Shown here piece after piece: positions 31,552 through 45,742 of a stretch of 64,000 nt of DNA (position 1 is its first letter; each line of letters opens with the position of its first letter). The DNA lies in the NCBI GenBank assembly GCA_006937955.1, contig SSNP01000006.1:4807400-4871399 (forward strand), given 5' to 3'. The stretch is from Pachypanchax playfairii. Its lineage: Eukaryota > Chordata > Actinopteri > Cyprinodontiformes > Aplocheilidae. Below the pieces are notes generated by a model, which had not been told where the DNA came from, ran no database searches, and saw only the letters and a list, made by a program, of their open reading frames with translations. The translations under genes were made by a program, and so were the position numbers.

Positions 31552-31795
31552 GGTTTTATGATGGTGCAGTTGGTAGCACAGTTGCACACAAGGTCCTAGG
31601 TTCATAACCAGGACCAGCTAGGACCTTTCTGTACAGAGTTCATGTATGTGTGTGAGTGGTTGTTTGTCTACTTGTGGCCTTGTGACGAACTGGCGACCTG
31701 TCCAGGTGTAGCCCCGCCTCCAGCCCAGTGACTGCTGGAGACACCAGCTCCACACGACCCTGAAAAGGACTAAGCAGGTAGAGATAATGACTAAT
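31552..31795 (+). mobile_element. tRNA-like SINE-type repeat, copy 3
   Basis: Same family as 4437-4722 but in + orientation. It has a tRNA-like head (gatggtgcagttggtagcac, then ctaggttcataacc) and the conserved tail block 'gtccaggtgtagccccgcct' followed by 'ggagacaccagctcc'. The middle is shortened. Confidence 0.75.
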
Positions 31796-33204
31796 TTAAC
31801 ACATAATGGTTTTGTGTTTTTTACATTGTACCCGTGTAGAGTTTATTCACTCATGATTAATTTGATGACAAAAAAGTTTCTACATTATTCTCTGATTAGC
31901 ATCATTTATAAATGTTCATGACTTTCTGAAGAAAATTCAACCAAAATCTAAAGTAAACAATGTTAAAGGGGAGATTCGATGGAAAGAGAATCCTGAAAAA
32001 CTGATTCAAGTTAGAATTTTATGGAGGTGCGTGTACTTAACTGATCAGATACTAAATAAATTCAATTCAATTCAATCATACTTTTCTTAATTTAAAATTG
32101 AAAATACACACCCCAAACCTACAAACCAGTAACCACAGTAAAAATGTCCAAAACATAAGACAGGAAAATAACATTGTAATATATATTTAAATAATCTGAA
32201 GTCTTACTGAAATCCGCCCACTAGAAGTGAAATGAAGAAGACAAAAAGGCAATTTTCCTGCCTTGCAGTGTTTGGGTTCAACACATTGTACAGTCCATCA
32301 GTCAAACCTCTCAGGCTTCACCAAATGACCCGTTCAATTTCATCTCCTCCTTCGCTTCATGATGGAGTTCATATTTTCACATCAGGCTGAAACTGTACTG
32401 TCTAAAGTCCATTTCTGATTCTGTCAGAAATTAGAGCTCAAAGCTTGTAAGAGTTTAAAACATGAAGTGTATTAATATCATCCCTCTGAAATGAACCTAT
32501 AAGCTCTCAGAAGAACTTTAGTCAGTGGACTTTCTGAAACATGATCTCTCTAAATATTTCTACCAGTTTAATTATAAAAAAAAACTTCCATCACATTAAA
32601 ACAAAAAACATAAATAAAATCATTGTGTGTTGTACGAGGTGATCTGCAGCATTGTTTGCAGTGAGCAGAGAAGATTTAAGACATTTATACACTCATGATT
32701 TAAATGTTTTAAAAATATTTTTACATTTTCCCCCTTTGACCTGAAACTTGATCAAATTTGTAGAATAATTTTAAAAGTAGGCAAAATGAAGGACATGATT
32801 ATCAGAAATCACTGATTTGTTCTCTAGAGTTTATTCTCATCAAATTCTTGGAAGATGTCGAAATGAATCTTTTTATTCTACAAAACAGAAAAAAATATAC
32901 TGAGCCATAAAACATGTTGGTGTCATGGTGTGTAGTAACTAGCCTGATACATAAGTGATTATTTATATAATAAAATAAGAATTATTCTTGCAAATTCTAA
33001 AAATTATAAGCAATAAAAGATGTAATTTTTAATGATATTTGGCATCTTTCCATTAGTGTTTCCTAATTTGTGCCATCTCTGTCAAATAAATGATGAAGGC
33101 ATGTTAAAACACATGCTAAAGCAGCTTAACCTCCATTCAAATTTTTTTTTTGTTTTAAATTTTTGAGTTCTTTGTTGAGGAAGAATGAACGAGTATAAAT
33201 ATAT
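31796..33204. other. intergenic, no feature recognised
   Basis: AT-rich, no supported feature. Confidence 0.5.
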
Positions 33205-33531
33205 TTAATACAGGTGGTCAAGGATCTTTCCTAACTGTAACCTGCTCTGATGGATTACATGTGCATTGGCTTTATTCTGTGAATACAAGTGAAAAACAAA
33301 GTCAGTCAACTCTTGAAGAGCCGCTTGTCTTTTCAGGGAAGAAGTCGCGTCTTTGTAAGTGACTGTGTTTACCATTTGTGCATCTGTCTTCTCGAAGCTT
33401 TCTGTTTTCTCCTTCCCCGATGGTCTAAACTTGTCAGCTCCTGCACTTCTCTGATGATATCCTTTGTTTAAAACAAACACCGACTGCAAACTGTAACCCC
33501 CTCCGGAAAGCATGCTGCCTGTTTGTGGAAG
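33205..33531 (-). other. possible terminal exon of an unrecognised gene
   Basis: On the minus strand a good acceptor (tttaccttccacaaacag) ends at 33532. An open frame from there runs to a TAA at 33207-33205, including an ATG at 33513. The last 45 residues (from SLKRQAALQELTDFVF) look helix-forming and end LGKILDHLY. The first part is Lys/Ser/Thr-rich. I do not recognise the sequence and cannot exclude chance. Confidence 0.2.
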
Positions 33532-36012
33532 GTAAACACACCGAGGGAGTTTATACCATGAAAAAGTAGCAGATTTCTCTACAGAGGCTTGAAAGCAGCA
33601 TATTTATTTTCTTATCATGGTGACAGCAAAGCTGACATCTTTTCTGTATGGCTGTTTGGGAAAATGGAAAGCAATAGCTTCCAGACTCTGACTGTCACTA
33701 GTAACCTCCAGTTTCCATTAAAGAACACTAATAGTGTCTAATGGTCTCCATCGGAGCCAGCTAACAGGCAGGGGAGCCATCATGGAAGCATTAACTGTGA
33801 AAATAGTTGCCTTTTTGTCTCTGGGACAAGACAATGGCAGGACTTTCACCACAAAGGACCCTTCCTATTATAGCTAATAGGACAGGATAGATGGTAGTTA
33901 ATGAACCTGAAGGTTGGAGCAGATTCTGACCTTCACCTGAAGAGGCCTTTTGTTTTTATTTATGATAACATTTCAGTCATGTGACAGTGTAGTTCACATG
34001 TGCCAACAGCTGGAAAGACACAGACTCTGTAAAGTGATTCTGTTGCTGTCGATGTTTATTAAAGACCACCAGCAGCAATAGAAAAGCTCAAAACGGCTCG
34101 GAGAGAACAGCTTTTAGAAAAATGTTTCCTGGCTGTACTTTAAATTTTGAGTCACACAAACATCTGAGAAAACAATGCTGAAGGCCAAGAACACAAGCAT
34201 TTCAGAAAAACATTGTTTTATAAATCCATTTGCTATTGATCTTTCAGAGAATCTGTCCTTGACTCAGCTTTTTACTTGCAGCCAAGTTTCTTTGGTTAAA
34301 ATTACTGTATGGAAATCTAGTGAACTGGTTTGCCTTCCAAAAACTTCACCTCGAACTTAACACGACCATGCACACATACTCTTACCCAAAGCATTTACAT
34401 TGAGCCTATTTAATTGCTAAACTCTCGTAGTGATGCTGAAAACATCGTCTCATTAACGGATCCATATCAAATGATCAAACCAAAGAGGAAAACATGTATA
34501 ATATGTCAAATATATCTAGAACATTTAGCATGTGCATTGACCACATGTAAGATCTATTTTATTAACCTCTTTTTGAATGAGTTGCCTTGTAACAGGACCA
34601 ATACAGACATGATAGTTGTTATCTCATTTCCTGTCTGTGCTGATGGAGATAATGAAGAAGAGTTTGATCAATTCTAATCATGGATGCCACTTTCTCTCTC
34701 TGAGGAAGCTTCCCAACAAAAAGGGATATTTGATTGGACTCCCACGTCGTTACAGAGGGTTCAAATGAACATTTGACTGGAGGCCATCTCCTCTGTTTGG
34801 TGTTATTAATTTGCAGGTAAATGAAACTCATTGTTGAAATTGCTTCCAGACTGTTGGCTAAAACTAACTGTTCTAGATTTAAGCTGTTGTGGGGAAGACG
34901 CAGGAAAACGTGAAGAGAGTCCTCTGTTTATATTAATACCTAAAAATATGGAAAAGCTCAGATTTTAGTCAAAACATGACGTGTTTTAATTCTAATAATA
35001 ATCCTTTTTTCCCTGCTAATGTATTATGTTTGTTCTAATACAGGATGTTCCATATAAGGAACAGATCAGGTGTATTTTATCATCTTTACATCAATGAAAG
35101 CATCTTGTCTTCTTCTGTAGACGTCTGTCATCTCGCTCATAAAGCAGGAAATACTCACTAGCTTGATCCCTGCTGTACATCGACTCATGTAATCTCACCA
35201 TATCTCCTCCCGTTTTCAGTTCGGGTTATCAGATAAATGCAAAGTGTTAAATGCTTCTTCTGGGTGATCCTGTGCAGTATGAAGCTGGAGAAGTGTTGTA
35301 AATGATCTGTAATATGTTATGTGGTGCCATTCTGTTTGTTTGTGGTTACGGCTTTGAACTGCGCTGGTGTCCTACGGGTGCTTTCAGATACCACCAGTAA
35401 TACAATATATTGTTCATGGCACAGGGCCTGAGGCAGACAGAATGATGGATTGAGCTGTTCTGTTTTCTTCTCACAATCCGTCTTCAAAAGAAACAAATCG
35501 ATCTGGAAGAGACAAGTAGGGGAATAGGTAAAAATCACAAAAATAGACTTTCTTTATAGCGTTTTGATGTGATGTGTTGTTTTGTCAAAAGCATTTTCAA
35601 ATCAAAGTTTACCCTTTGGTGCAGAAAAGAGCAGCGGTACATCTGAAATTTTAAATGTGTCTATAAAGACTTTGTTGTGTAAGATCATGGTTGGTTAGCA
35701 GCAGGAGGGAGTTGTTACAGGAACTGGGCTGCATTCAAGACCTAAAAACACTTTCAAACATTTCATACACTTAACTGTGACAGAATCAGAAGAAATACCT
35801 TTACATGTATTGATTATTTTTGTTCATAGGACTAATCGTTTAAAACATGTCTGCTTTTCCCTGGAATTAATCATTTTAAAAGTACTCATGATACATGTCT
35901 CTTATACTATTTAGTTCTGTTATTGGAAAAAGTATGAAAAGTAATAAAAACATTCATATAATATAAAATGATATGTTTTTGTAAAAGATTAAAAAGTCTT
36001 ATTATCTTTATT
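33532..36012. other. intergenic, no feature recognised
   Basis: The stretch 33700-33900 is of higher complexity than its surroundings and could be a conserved noncoding element, but nothing can be shown from one sequence. Confidence 0.4.
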
Positions 36013-36136
36013 TAAAATAAAATAAAATAAAATAAAATAAAATAAAATAAAAAAAAAAATAAATAAAATAAAATAAAATAAAATAAAATAAAATAAAATA
36101 AAATAAAATAAAATAAAATAAAATAAAATAAAATAA
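36013..36136. repeat. (AAAAT)n pentanucleotide array
   Basis: About 24 AAAAT units with one A-rich interruption near 36050-36060. Confidence 0.95.
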
Positions 36137-36710
36137 ACATTTTTGAGAATCATTTAATCAGATTTTTAAACTTAAATGACAACAAAGCTGCTACCTACAT
36201 TATATCAAAACAGGTGCAGAACAAAAACTGTATCACTTGAAATGAAAATCTGGGACACAGTGACAGAATAAATTTACATTAAAGTGATCAGAACAATTAA
36301 ACAGGTTATCTGATTGTTTTGTTTCCTCCTTTTCATTTTACAGGAGTTCAACTTCTTCCCACACAGAGTGAAAAATGATTTCCTGAGTCAGGAGTCTGTC
36401 TGAAAACGCCACGCTATGTACGGTCAGTTGTTTTTCCAGGGTAATCCTCTCTACCACAGTGAGTCAACCAGCCTGTCTGTTCCTGCTGTGTCCCTCCTGC
36501 TGCTGCTCGCTCCTACAGAGAGAAGCTGCAGTTCAGGACATGAAGGGGCTTTTATTAAATCTTTCTTGTTAATTTGTAAAATCCCAAATCCCTCATCGTC
36601 TGTGACATTAACAACCTGTGGTTGTCAGCTTAGTTTTGTCAGCTCAATAAACACACAGCTGTTTGAGACACTGTTGTTTAACTGAGGGACAGTTGTAGTA
36701 GTTTTTATAA

Positions 36711-36727
36711 CCTCTAGAGGGCAGAAG
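36711..36727 (+). promoter_or_regulatory. CTCF-like motif
   Basis: CCTCTAGAGGGCAGAAG on the + strand fits the CTCF core. It points towards the opposite-strand site at 42699-42714. Confidence 0.3.
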
Positions 36728-37027
36728 GACTCTGCAGATAAATAAAAGAGCAATTTACCTTTCTTTAACTTTGAATTACCCATCCTCAACCCACAATCTT
36801 TCTTTTTTCTTTCTTTCTTGTCACATCTGTTTCTCTATGTCTTATATTTCTTTTCAGTGAATTTTAAAATGCTGCTTCAAGAGGAAGAGAACTGCTTTTC
36901 TGGTTTCTTATCATTGATGATGCTGCAACTATCAATATTTAAGCTGTGGGTATGATCGACATCGTATGGTGTGGTTATAAAACTTCCTACATCCGACCAT
37001 AGACATGAATTATATTCAGTTTTTCTG

Positions 37028-37300
37028 GCCTGTATGCTGGTGCCTTGTAGGAAGAAGGTTTAAAACCAGGCCGGTACCGTTCTGCTGGGTTTTCTCCAGT
37101 GAGTCTGGTTTCCTGCTGCAGTCCAAAAACATGCACCACAGGTTAAGTGGTAACTCTGAACTGGACCTGGATGTGGGTGGTTCTCTGTCTGTATGTGTCT
37201 GTGTGGTGGGCTGGTGACCTGACCTGTCCGGGCTAAGCCCCGCCTCTCACCTGGTGACTGCTGGGTACGAGCTCCGTGCTGCGATGAAGGGGAGCAAGCA
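37028..37300 (+). mobile_element. tRNA-like SINE-type repeat, copy 4
   Basis: + orientation. Contains the 'gctgggttttctccagtgag' block, the 'gtccaaaaacatgcaccaca' block and the tail 'gctaagccccgcctctcacc'. The extreme 5' head is degraded. Confidence 0.75.
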
Positions 37301-38757
37301 GAAACACAAAACAACAAACTGGCCTGAAATAAAACTGAACTCCAGTATCCTGGTGTTCACATTCACATTACTGATAGAACCACATTTATTCACTTTGTAT
37401 TTTACACTGAGAAACCCATTTCCTCAGATATTGTTTACATCTCTTTCCATAAATAGAATCTATCTAGATTAAATGTAGAGGGGAGTATAATACAGTATAT
37501 ATTAGCTTCACCTTGTGAGCTCTCTTGAACCATCTATGTGGTTTCTTTATGATCTTTAGGATTCTATAGCAGCATTAAGTCTGCCTGCAGGTTTGTGTCC
37601 TCCTCTGCAGTCCGATCCAGAGGTTGAAGAGAGAAACGAGATGCTACATTCAGGTGACTCATCCTTTGTTTTAAGATTTTATGGATAACATTTTTATTTC
37701 ATTCCCTTCAGATGGGAAACTGGAATGTTTCTGATGAATTTAGCTGCTTTAAAAAAATGCCTTCATAGATGTTTTGATGCACGAAGTTTCAACTTGTGAG
37801 GAATTTCTTTGCCAGTTAGAGATCATTGGCACAGTTCCTTGGTCTCCTTCTCTTTGGGAACAAAGCTGTAGGAAATGTCATTTTAAAAAATTTATGGCCA
37901 TTTTCACACAGTCGAAGCACCTCAGGCCGTTGGCATGCACCAAATACAGCACTGGGAAATTCCTCACATGGTTTCTGTGAGGCACCAGCCGAGCTATTAA
38001 CCCTGATGATCTACTTAGAAGAAAGTTCAAGTTCCCAAATATCTTTCACAAAAAAAACAAACAAACAAAAAGTAGATCTTTGACTTTGGAGAAACGATAG
38101 TGAACAAGTTCTTTTCCTGTTTTAGCTGATGTATTATCAGACAGGAAACTTGAGCAAATTACTTCCAAAATCTATTTGAATGTTTTAAGATTTTTGTGGG
38201 TCACATTGTTTAGTTTAGTGGAGGTCTCGCTCTTGAGTCACATGATTGGTGGTTTGACCCGAAGTTGGTCTCCACAGATAATTAGATAGTAATTTTCATT
38301 GTTGAAGGCACTTAGAATTAATACAGTAATTCATAGAGTTGAAATGAAGTAGTGGCTCCGGAGCAGAACCTCTGCAGCCTCTTTGGAATGGATGTTGGAT
38401 ATTTAGATATTTATAGATGTGGAATTACAGATATTCTACTTTCTGAAATAACCCTCTTCATTTGAAACTCTTGTAATTTAGTGAAGAGAATGTAAAGCTG
38501 CCAGAAGGTGAAGGTCAAAGAGAAACATCATGTTGGACGCTGCCCAGAAAGAACAATAATAACTTGCTTTCTATCTAAAAATACACTCTGCAGCAGTAGT
38601 TAAATAACAGCTGTGATGACAAACAGATATTTTTTCATACAAGTGTATCCATCACTGCTTTGCTGCTCTCTGCAGTGTGAACGTTCTCCTCCTGATAGTT
38701 CCAGGAACATGCAGAAAGAGCAGGCAGGCAGTCCGTACCTACTTGTTTCTGTTCAGA
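37301..38757. other. intergenic, no feature recognised
   Basis: AT-rich, no supported exon, RNA or repeat family. Confidence 0.5.
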
Positions 38758-39025
38758 GTTACATGGAGCTGGTGTCTCCGGCGGTCATTGGGTGAGAGGC
38801 GGGGCTACACCTGGACAGGTCACCAGTCCATCACAGGGTCACATACAAGCAGACAACCACTCACACTCAAACCTAGAGACAATGTAGAGCTGCCAGTTAA
38901 CCTCGTCTGTGTGATGAAGCCGGAGTCCCTGGAGAAAACCCACACATGCAAACTCCATGTAGAAAGGTACCAACCTTCTCACTGCAGGGCAACAATGCAA
39001 CCCACTGCTCCACCGTGCTGCTCTT
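38758..39025 (-). mobile_element. tRNA-like SINE-type repeat, copy 5
   Basis: Minus orientation, close in sequence to 4437-4722, with the 'gggtgagaggcggggctaca' block, 'aaaacccacacatgcaaact' and a head reading cagcacggtggagcagtggg on the minus strand. Confidence 0.8.
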
Positions 39026-42000
39026 GCAGAATGATCTTCCTTCAGTCAGAGGCAACAGGTCACCTAGGGACACCTGGGTAAAGCCTCACCTGCTGGAAGT
39101 AAGAGAAAATGTGGAGAGTGCAGAAATTAGGAGAATTCATGCACTGATCACAAATTTTATTAAGTTTGTAACTTTTAACTTAATACTGAAGGAATGAATA
39201 TCTTCATGTTTTCATCATTGTTGCTCCATATTTGTTTAGCTTTTACATGAACAACTTTTAATTTCCTTTTTCAATTATAACATTTGAACCACAAATATTT
39301 TCTTTTATTTTGAGTGTTTTTTTAAGTTTGTCCACTTTTATTTATTTTCTTGAAAGTAATATTTCATTCTTTGGAAATCTGCCTGGCTCTTTTTTGGGGA
39401 TGTCAGAGTTTCGGCACCAGTCTGAGTCCTGGTGGTTTAGATTAAAACGTGCCAACCACTGCAGTTTACAGAACCACTGAGGTACTGCTGGCCCACCTGA
39501 GCCAGTGTTTTGAGGTTCCAGTTCTAACTAAGCTGAACAGGTGAAACACTGAATAACTGCAATTATTACCGTTTCCATGTTTATGCCTATGCTATACCTA
39601 CATTTTAGATGCAACAACAGAATTCACAGTAAACCTGATCATCCCCAACTATGCATCATTTTCTTTACTTCAATCTTTTTTTCCTCAGTGTTTGGAAACA
39701 TGCAGAAACCTGTTGTTTTGTTCTGAAACTGGTTCAAGACTGAGATGTCCAACTGTCAAAGTTCCAATGTGATCTGCTGTCTTATTTGGGTCATGCATTC
39801 ACTGAAAATATTCTGTTTGGTTAGTTTGTTATGACAAGAGAATCTGCTGCTGTAGATTTTACCTTTACATCAAAATATTCCCATTTTTTTATAATCTTGA
39901 TATTCAGAATCTAAAAGCTTTCAGGATTCTTTTTCACAGTGAACTCAGTTGATTCTAAAACTGTAATGACTCCTGTTTTAGATGCTATTTTTAGTCTTTG
40001 ATCATTATGGGAAATGCACTGCTAGCATAGTTTATAATACAGTGAAAATAGTAACAAAATAATAAGAAAAATCACCTTTTTTACAATATCCACACTGTAA
40101 GTGGAAGACAGACACTATTCTGTTCTGACAAACCAGTAGAATAAAACTTGCTGTAAGAATGTCAACTGTAGTTTCAGGTCATCATAACATAGTTTTTGGT
40201 AAACATGTTGGTGTTTATATGGAAGTTGCATGACTCCTGCGGCATCGTCTAGAAGAATTATCTTGAAACCACCTTAGATTCTATTTTTAATTCCAGTATA
40301 TTAAACAGGCTGCATGTCTGTAAACATTCTGGATATTTGTCTCTAACTGTCTTCATGCTGTTGCGATGGTCAGGAGAGGAAGTTGCTCAGCAGCAAGTTG
40401 GAGATTTTGTGGAGACTAAAGAGAAAAGTGATGGACTCCAACAGCTGGATATTCAAGCTGAAAGCGGGATGCACCAAATCCCTTTTTTCTCTGTTTTTAT
40501 CTTTCCCTCTTGTTTCTATCTCACTGCTTTGCTCCATCTATAATTACCAAACACATTATAATCAGTATCCCTGTCTTTTTCCTTCCTTCTGATATTCCTC
40601 CCCATTTATCTCTTCCTTCTTCACCTACAGCGCTGACTTGAACTAAGCAGCACTGGCAGTAATAGACATTGAATTGCAATTAATCCTGCCTCACTCGATT
40701 TGCCAATAGTCATCCTGCTGAGAAAGGAGAAGGAATGGAGGGGGAGGACGTGTGGATATTGGTGGAAATGAGGAAATGCTTCAGGCACATCCTGGTTAGT
40801 AAATCCATGTGTCATTTCACCAAACTGGATTAAAAGTTTTCTGTTTTTCATGTGTTCACCTGTATTAATGACCTTTACTTTTTGAAAAGGAAAGTAAAAG
40901 AATTGAAAGTGAGGCTGAAAAAAACAAAGTAGAATGATGGAAAAACATAATTTTGAAAGAAGCTGAGATCTTTATTTCTATTTTTTGAGTCTGATGGACC
41001 AAAACACACAAACACTGTGATTTACTGAGATTACAGCTAGATGTGAACCAGGGGAATGAAGATGTACGTGCTCTCTCCTCTAATGAAACTCAACCAGAGA
41101 AGGTGATGTGGGTAATTCCCTCCACTCCAACCAAGCAGCTGTATCACAGGTGTGCACAACATGTCATCTAAAAATGGACCCAAAATAAACAACATACTGT
41201 CACATTTAAGCTACAATGAAAAAGATATGGAAATCAGAGGGTGCTGTGTTTTGGCAGTGTGAGATTTGAGAGCAACGAGTGGTTCCCATGGATAAAGGTT
41301 TTGGCTGGAGCAGGAAAGCAGAGCGCTGTAGTACTTTGAGATGTCACATTTGCAGCTTTAAACAGGTGGCACATTACTTCTGGCATTTAGAGAGCAACGC
41401 TGCAGGGCAGCTTTCACAAGCTTCTTCCTTTCTGTGCTTCAGGCAGACATTCCAGTGATGGCAAAGGGCCTTTCAGAAAGTGACATTTCCACCTTTTTTG
41501 TTATACTTCTGCTTTGTTCCAGAAAGAGTACAAACACATTTCTATACTTACATTTACCACCATTAAAATCCAAATTGGCACATTTGTCACATCATGTACA
41601 CCACTCTCTCTTTTCTGCTCAGCTTAAATTTCAGACTCTGCAGGTTTTCTGGATTTATTTGCTGTTGTGTGAACACAACTCATTGAGCTTGTGTAACCAG
41701 CACAAAGAGTCTTGGGTTTTTATTCCAAGCAATAACTGCACCAGGGAAATTATTTCTCTGATCAGATAAGCCTCTTTCTTTTGTGTTATAATTAAATCTC
41801 CAGTCACATGTTGTTTATTGATACTTTGTGTATTTTAGAAACATCCCTGTTAATATTAAAAAGTTTTGAAAGGTGTTTATTATGTAATTTGCTCTACAGG
41901 TTGTCAGAGTTTCTGCTGAGTCATGCATTTCCTGCCTTTAGAGGTTTTTAACTGCGGTGCAACTTAATGAAAGTTAAAATTGTAAAATATGCACAAAAAC

Positions 42001-42099
42001 TATAAAAGTACCCTTCATATTAAAACTGTGATAATGAAGTAAAGTGTGAGAGGCAAAGTGTAATTCTAATTTATAAAACTGTACTCGGGTGTAAAATGA
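39026..42099. other. intergenic, no feature recognised
   Basis: Includes a pyrimidine-rich block at about 40480-40625. No supported exon. Confidence 0.5.
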
Positions 42100-42145
42100 A
42101 ACAAACAAACAAACAAACAAACAAACAAACAAACAAACAAACAAC
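42100..42145. repeat. (AAAC)n tract
   Basis: About 11 clean AAAC units. Confidence 0.95.
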
Positions 42146-44232
42146 AACTAAATACATCAATATAAAAGCTTCCATTAAGTGACACTCAGAACTGCTGAGT
42201 GTCTTATAATCAGATGTTTCTTTGGTGCCTGAACCACTTTAACTTGTGCAAATAAACAAATGAATGATTGAGTTCAACTCAGTTCAATTAGTTTATAACA
42301 TAGAACTGAAAAAAAAAACTCAAATTCAGACTAAGATTTAATTTATCACAGAACACAGATTAGGGAAATGAGTTTTGTCCTGGATCACATGTGATGATGG
42401 TAACGCCTCAACACATGAAAACACAAGCTAATCTTAAAAAACACCCATTTCAGTGTTACATGAAATAAAAAGTTACGCAAATAAGTTGATGAAATTTTAT
42501 CTGATGAATCTGCTAGGAAAGAAGTTACTTGTGTTTAAAAGAGAAAAAGTTGTAATTCAGAGACTAGTTATAGGACTGTCATACTGAATATATGACCTTT
42601 ACTTTGATTAGCTAATAACTTAGTTTGGTTTACGACTGAAAAAAAAAAACCCAAGTCATTTTGACACATTAGCAAATGAAGTGGGAGTCTATCAGCTCTG
42701 CTGCCCCCTTGTGGAACTACATAACTCAACAGTTATTTTTCACAAGAGACAAATATAACAAAAACAATCAAACATAAAAACCCTGATGGCTGTAGTGCTG
42801 TTATGAAGGAGGGCAGGAATAAAAACAAGGCAGCAGAACTCTAACTATATACCTGCTGATGTTGCAACACAACTAGCTACACAAAGTTATAAAAGTATCA
42901 GGTTATATTATGCGACTCTAAACCACAACCACAAGATGTCACTTCTCTTGCTCTAAATTAACCTTTCTGGTCACCAGCTAGTGTCACTGGAAGATTTTTA
43001 AAGTTACAATCAGAATGTCGACTGGCCAGTTTTTATTCTGGAAAATAAAACTGAGAAATGCAACTGAATATAAACTACACCGTTTCATCGTGTATATGTG
43101 AACATGTAGAGAGTAAAATGAATGTGACTTCACTTATCTGCACAATCACATGAAGTCTGTGAATGTTTTGCCTTCTTACACGAGTGTTTGACTCCGTTCT
43201 GCTATAATCATTATACCGCACGCAAACGTTAGCAAACGATGTCTGTATGAGACGCTCATGGGAAATGTAGGAATATTAGTGACAGGATAAATAACTGAAA
43301 TGATCTACTGCTTTCATCACTGGATAAAGTGGCCTGTAAATTTTCAATTGGTATCAAAATGCATTTGAAGTCACATTTGGACAGGTTTAATTTAGAGCAC
43401 CGATTACTTCCACTATCTTACGTAGCATATAATATAATATAATATAGAAATAGCATGTTTAGTTCTGAAGCAGCTGAACAACTCTGCACCATCTGTATTA
43501 TTAAAAGAAGCACACAAATGCATTTCCTTTTCTTTATAGCCACAACTCTTTCTTTGTGCAGACAAACATATATTTACTTTTTGTTTACGAGAGCATAAAA
43601 GCAGCTTTAACCAAAGAAAAATCTTAAAACACTCTCCTTAAGAAAGGCCACACACACCAGAAATTGAGTGATGGCCTGTGTAATTTGAGGTTTTGTGCAA
43701 ACACTTTGCTCTTAAAGACTGAACTGCAGCTTCACTTTATTTTGTTGCCTGTTGTGCTTGAAGGTGTCCAATTATATTTAATTTGCTGTCTGTAATAATT
43801 CCCTCCACTGGAGCAAATGCAAGAAGAAATTTATTATCCTGTCACAGAAAGATTGTCAACAGTATGTAAATGAGTGTATACAACCTACAAGAATAAAATG
43901 GGAATTACAGGTATATATACATACAGGCAATAAGTTTTAATCAGTTAAACACATGTTTTTAACTTAACTGTACACATCACAAATCAGCTTTAAATAGCAA
44001 TAAAGACAAAAACAAATATATCTGCAACATATTGCTCCACTTGTTTCTGCACAAATTGGTAGAGATCATTCACCTTTATGTGGTACAGAAAAAGATGAAG
44101 ATGTCTTTTAAATGAATATCCAAATATGGTTTTAAAGATGTCAAAAATTCAACATAAACAAAGAATCATTCTTTATCAATGATTCATTAAAAATGCTCCT
44201 AGATGTGAAATCTGTTTTGATTAATGACGTAC
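42146..44232. other. intergenic, no gene recognised
   Basis: AT-rich DNA holding only the CTCF-like motif listed separately. Confidence 0.5.
42699..42714 (-). promoter_or_regulatory. CTCF-like motif
   Basis: The minus strand reads CCACAAGGGGGCAGCA, an almost ideal CTCF core. Confidence 0.4.
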
Positions 44233-44279
44233 CCTCATTTACAGAAACCTCATTTACAGAAACCTCATTTACAGAAACC
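44233..44279. repeat. 15-bp tandem triplication
   Basis: Three perfect copies of cctcatttacagaaa in a row. Confidence 0.9.
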
Positions 44280-45742
44280 AACCCTGGATTCATTGATGCA
44301 CTTCAGGGTTTCCTGTGTGTCGTTGCATCCAGATATTAAGATTTCTGCAGCTGTCGTCTGTTGCTGGAGTCTCATGAACAAAACACTTAGCAACAAAATG
44401 TATCAGTTAAAATAACATCAAATGAAGCTCTCACTCCTGATGTTTAGTCAACATTGGAATCTGTGTGTGCATGGTCCAGCCTGCTTTCTCCATTCTCTGC
44501 TAAAAGGGTTTTTATATTATGGGTGAGTAAACAAAATGGGTTGTGGGCCAGTAAACAGTCCCTGCATGGCAGGAGGGGGGCAATTTTTTCCCACAAATTG
44601 CTCTGGGACTTTGTGGATAAAGGTTACCATTTTCATTTACTTGAAAAGTTTTGGAACTATTGATACTTAATCAAAATAGTTTGGAAAAATTACAGGCTTT
44701 TTATTTTAAACACAGAGGTTTTTGTTCACCACAATCTTGTGCAAAAGCATCATAACCTGCAACCAATTTATCACCTTCATGAAAAGTTTCATTTGCAAAC
44801 ACCTAATAAAACAGGTATTTATGAAATAGCCATGATTCTTAGTGTTTGTGTTTTACAGGCAAGAAAAAAAGAAAAACAAACAAATAACTAAAAATACTAA
44901 ATTTGGGTGTTTAAGTCTATGAAAAGTTAACTAGCACAAAGACACAGATTTTTTGTGTTAGTATTCTGTTATTCAACAGATGTTGAGGTCATTGTGTGTC
45001 TGTGAGAAAAGATCATTTATTTATTAAGAATTAGAATCTGTCCATCCATCCACCAACTTTCTATACTACATGCTTCATGTTCTGGGTGTTAACCTGCAGC
45101 AGGTAAAAAGCTAAAGGTTCCTGAGTCATGTGTTTGCTTGTGTGATTGAATAGTTCCTAAAAGCATCTAAAACTGAAGGCTCATTCAGAAGTCCTCAGCT
45201 GAAGCTTCTGCTGCTCAACCGAATATGTGCTAAAGTTCAGTTTTGAGCAGATTTATGTCGTTTCAATCAAACGGTGATCAATTGTAAAGCATTCAGGTCT
45301 TGATGTAATCAATGAGCGTATTACCATGAGCCCCTCAAGGAAGTAAATTACTGAAATAATTCTGGCTGCCTGCTTAAAGAACTCCTCTGGAGGAAAAACC
45401 CTCCCAAGGTGAATAAATGTTGGAGTGAAATCTGATTAGAAAACAGGTACTTGACAGTTTAGCTAGAAATAATGAAAAACCTGTCAAACTTGTCTCAGAG
45501 GAGCATTTTATGATTAAATGTGTTTGTGAGAGCTTAAAGTGCAATGTACCCCCAAATCAACTTTTTTTGCTGATAAACTCTATAAATAAGTGTTTAATAG
45601 TCCTGTCTACATTTCTGGATCTTGTTTTTGGTATTTTAGCATATTTTTATACGACTATTAATTTTATACCAAAAACCGTTAGTGGAGCGCCCTCTTCAGG
45701 TTAAAACGTTACACTGCACTTGAATTTGAATCTGGCATTGCT
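44280..45742. other. intergenic, no feature recognised
   Basis: AT-rich, no supported feature. Confidence 0.5.
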
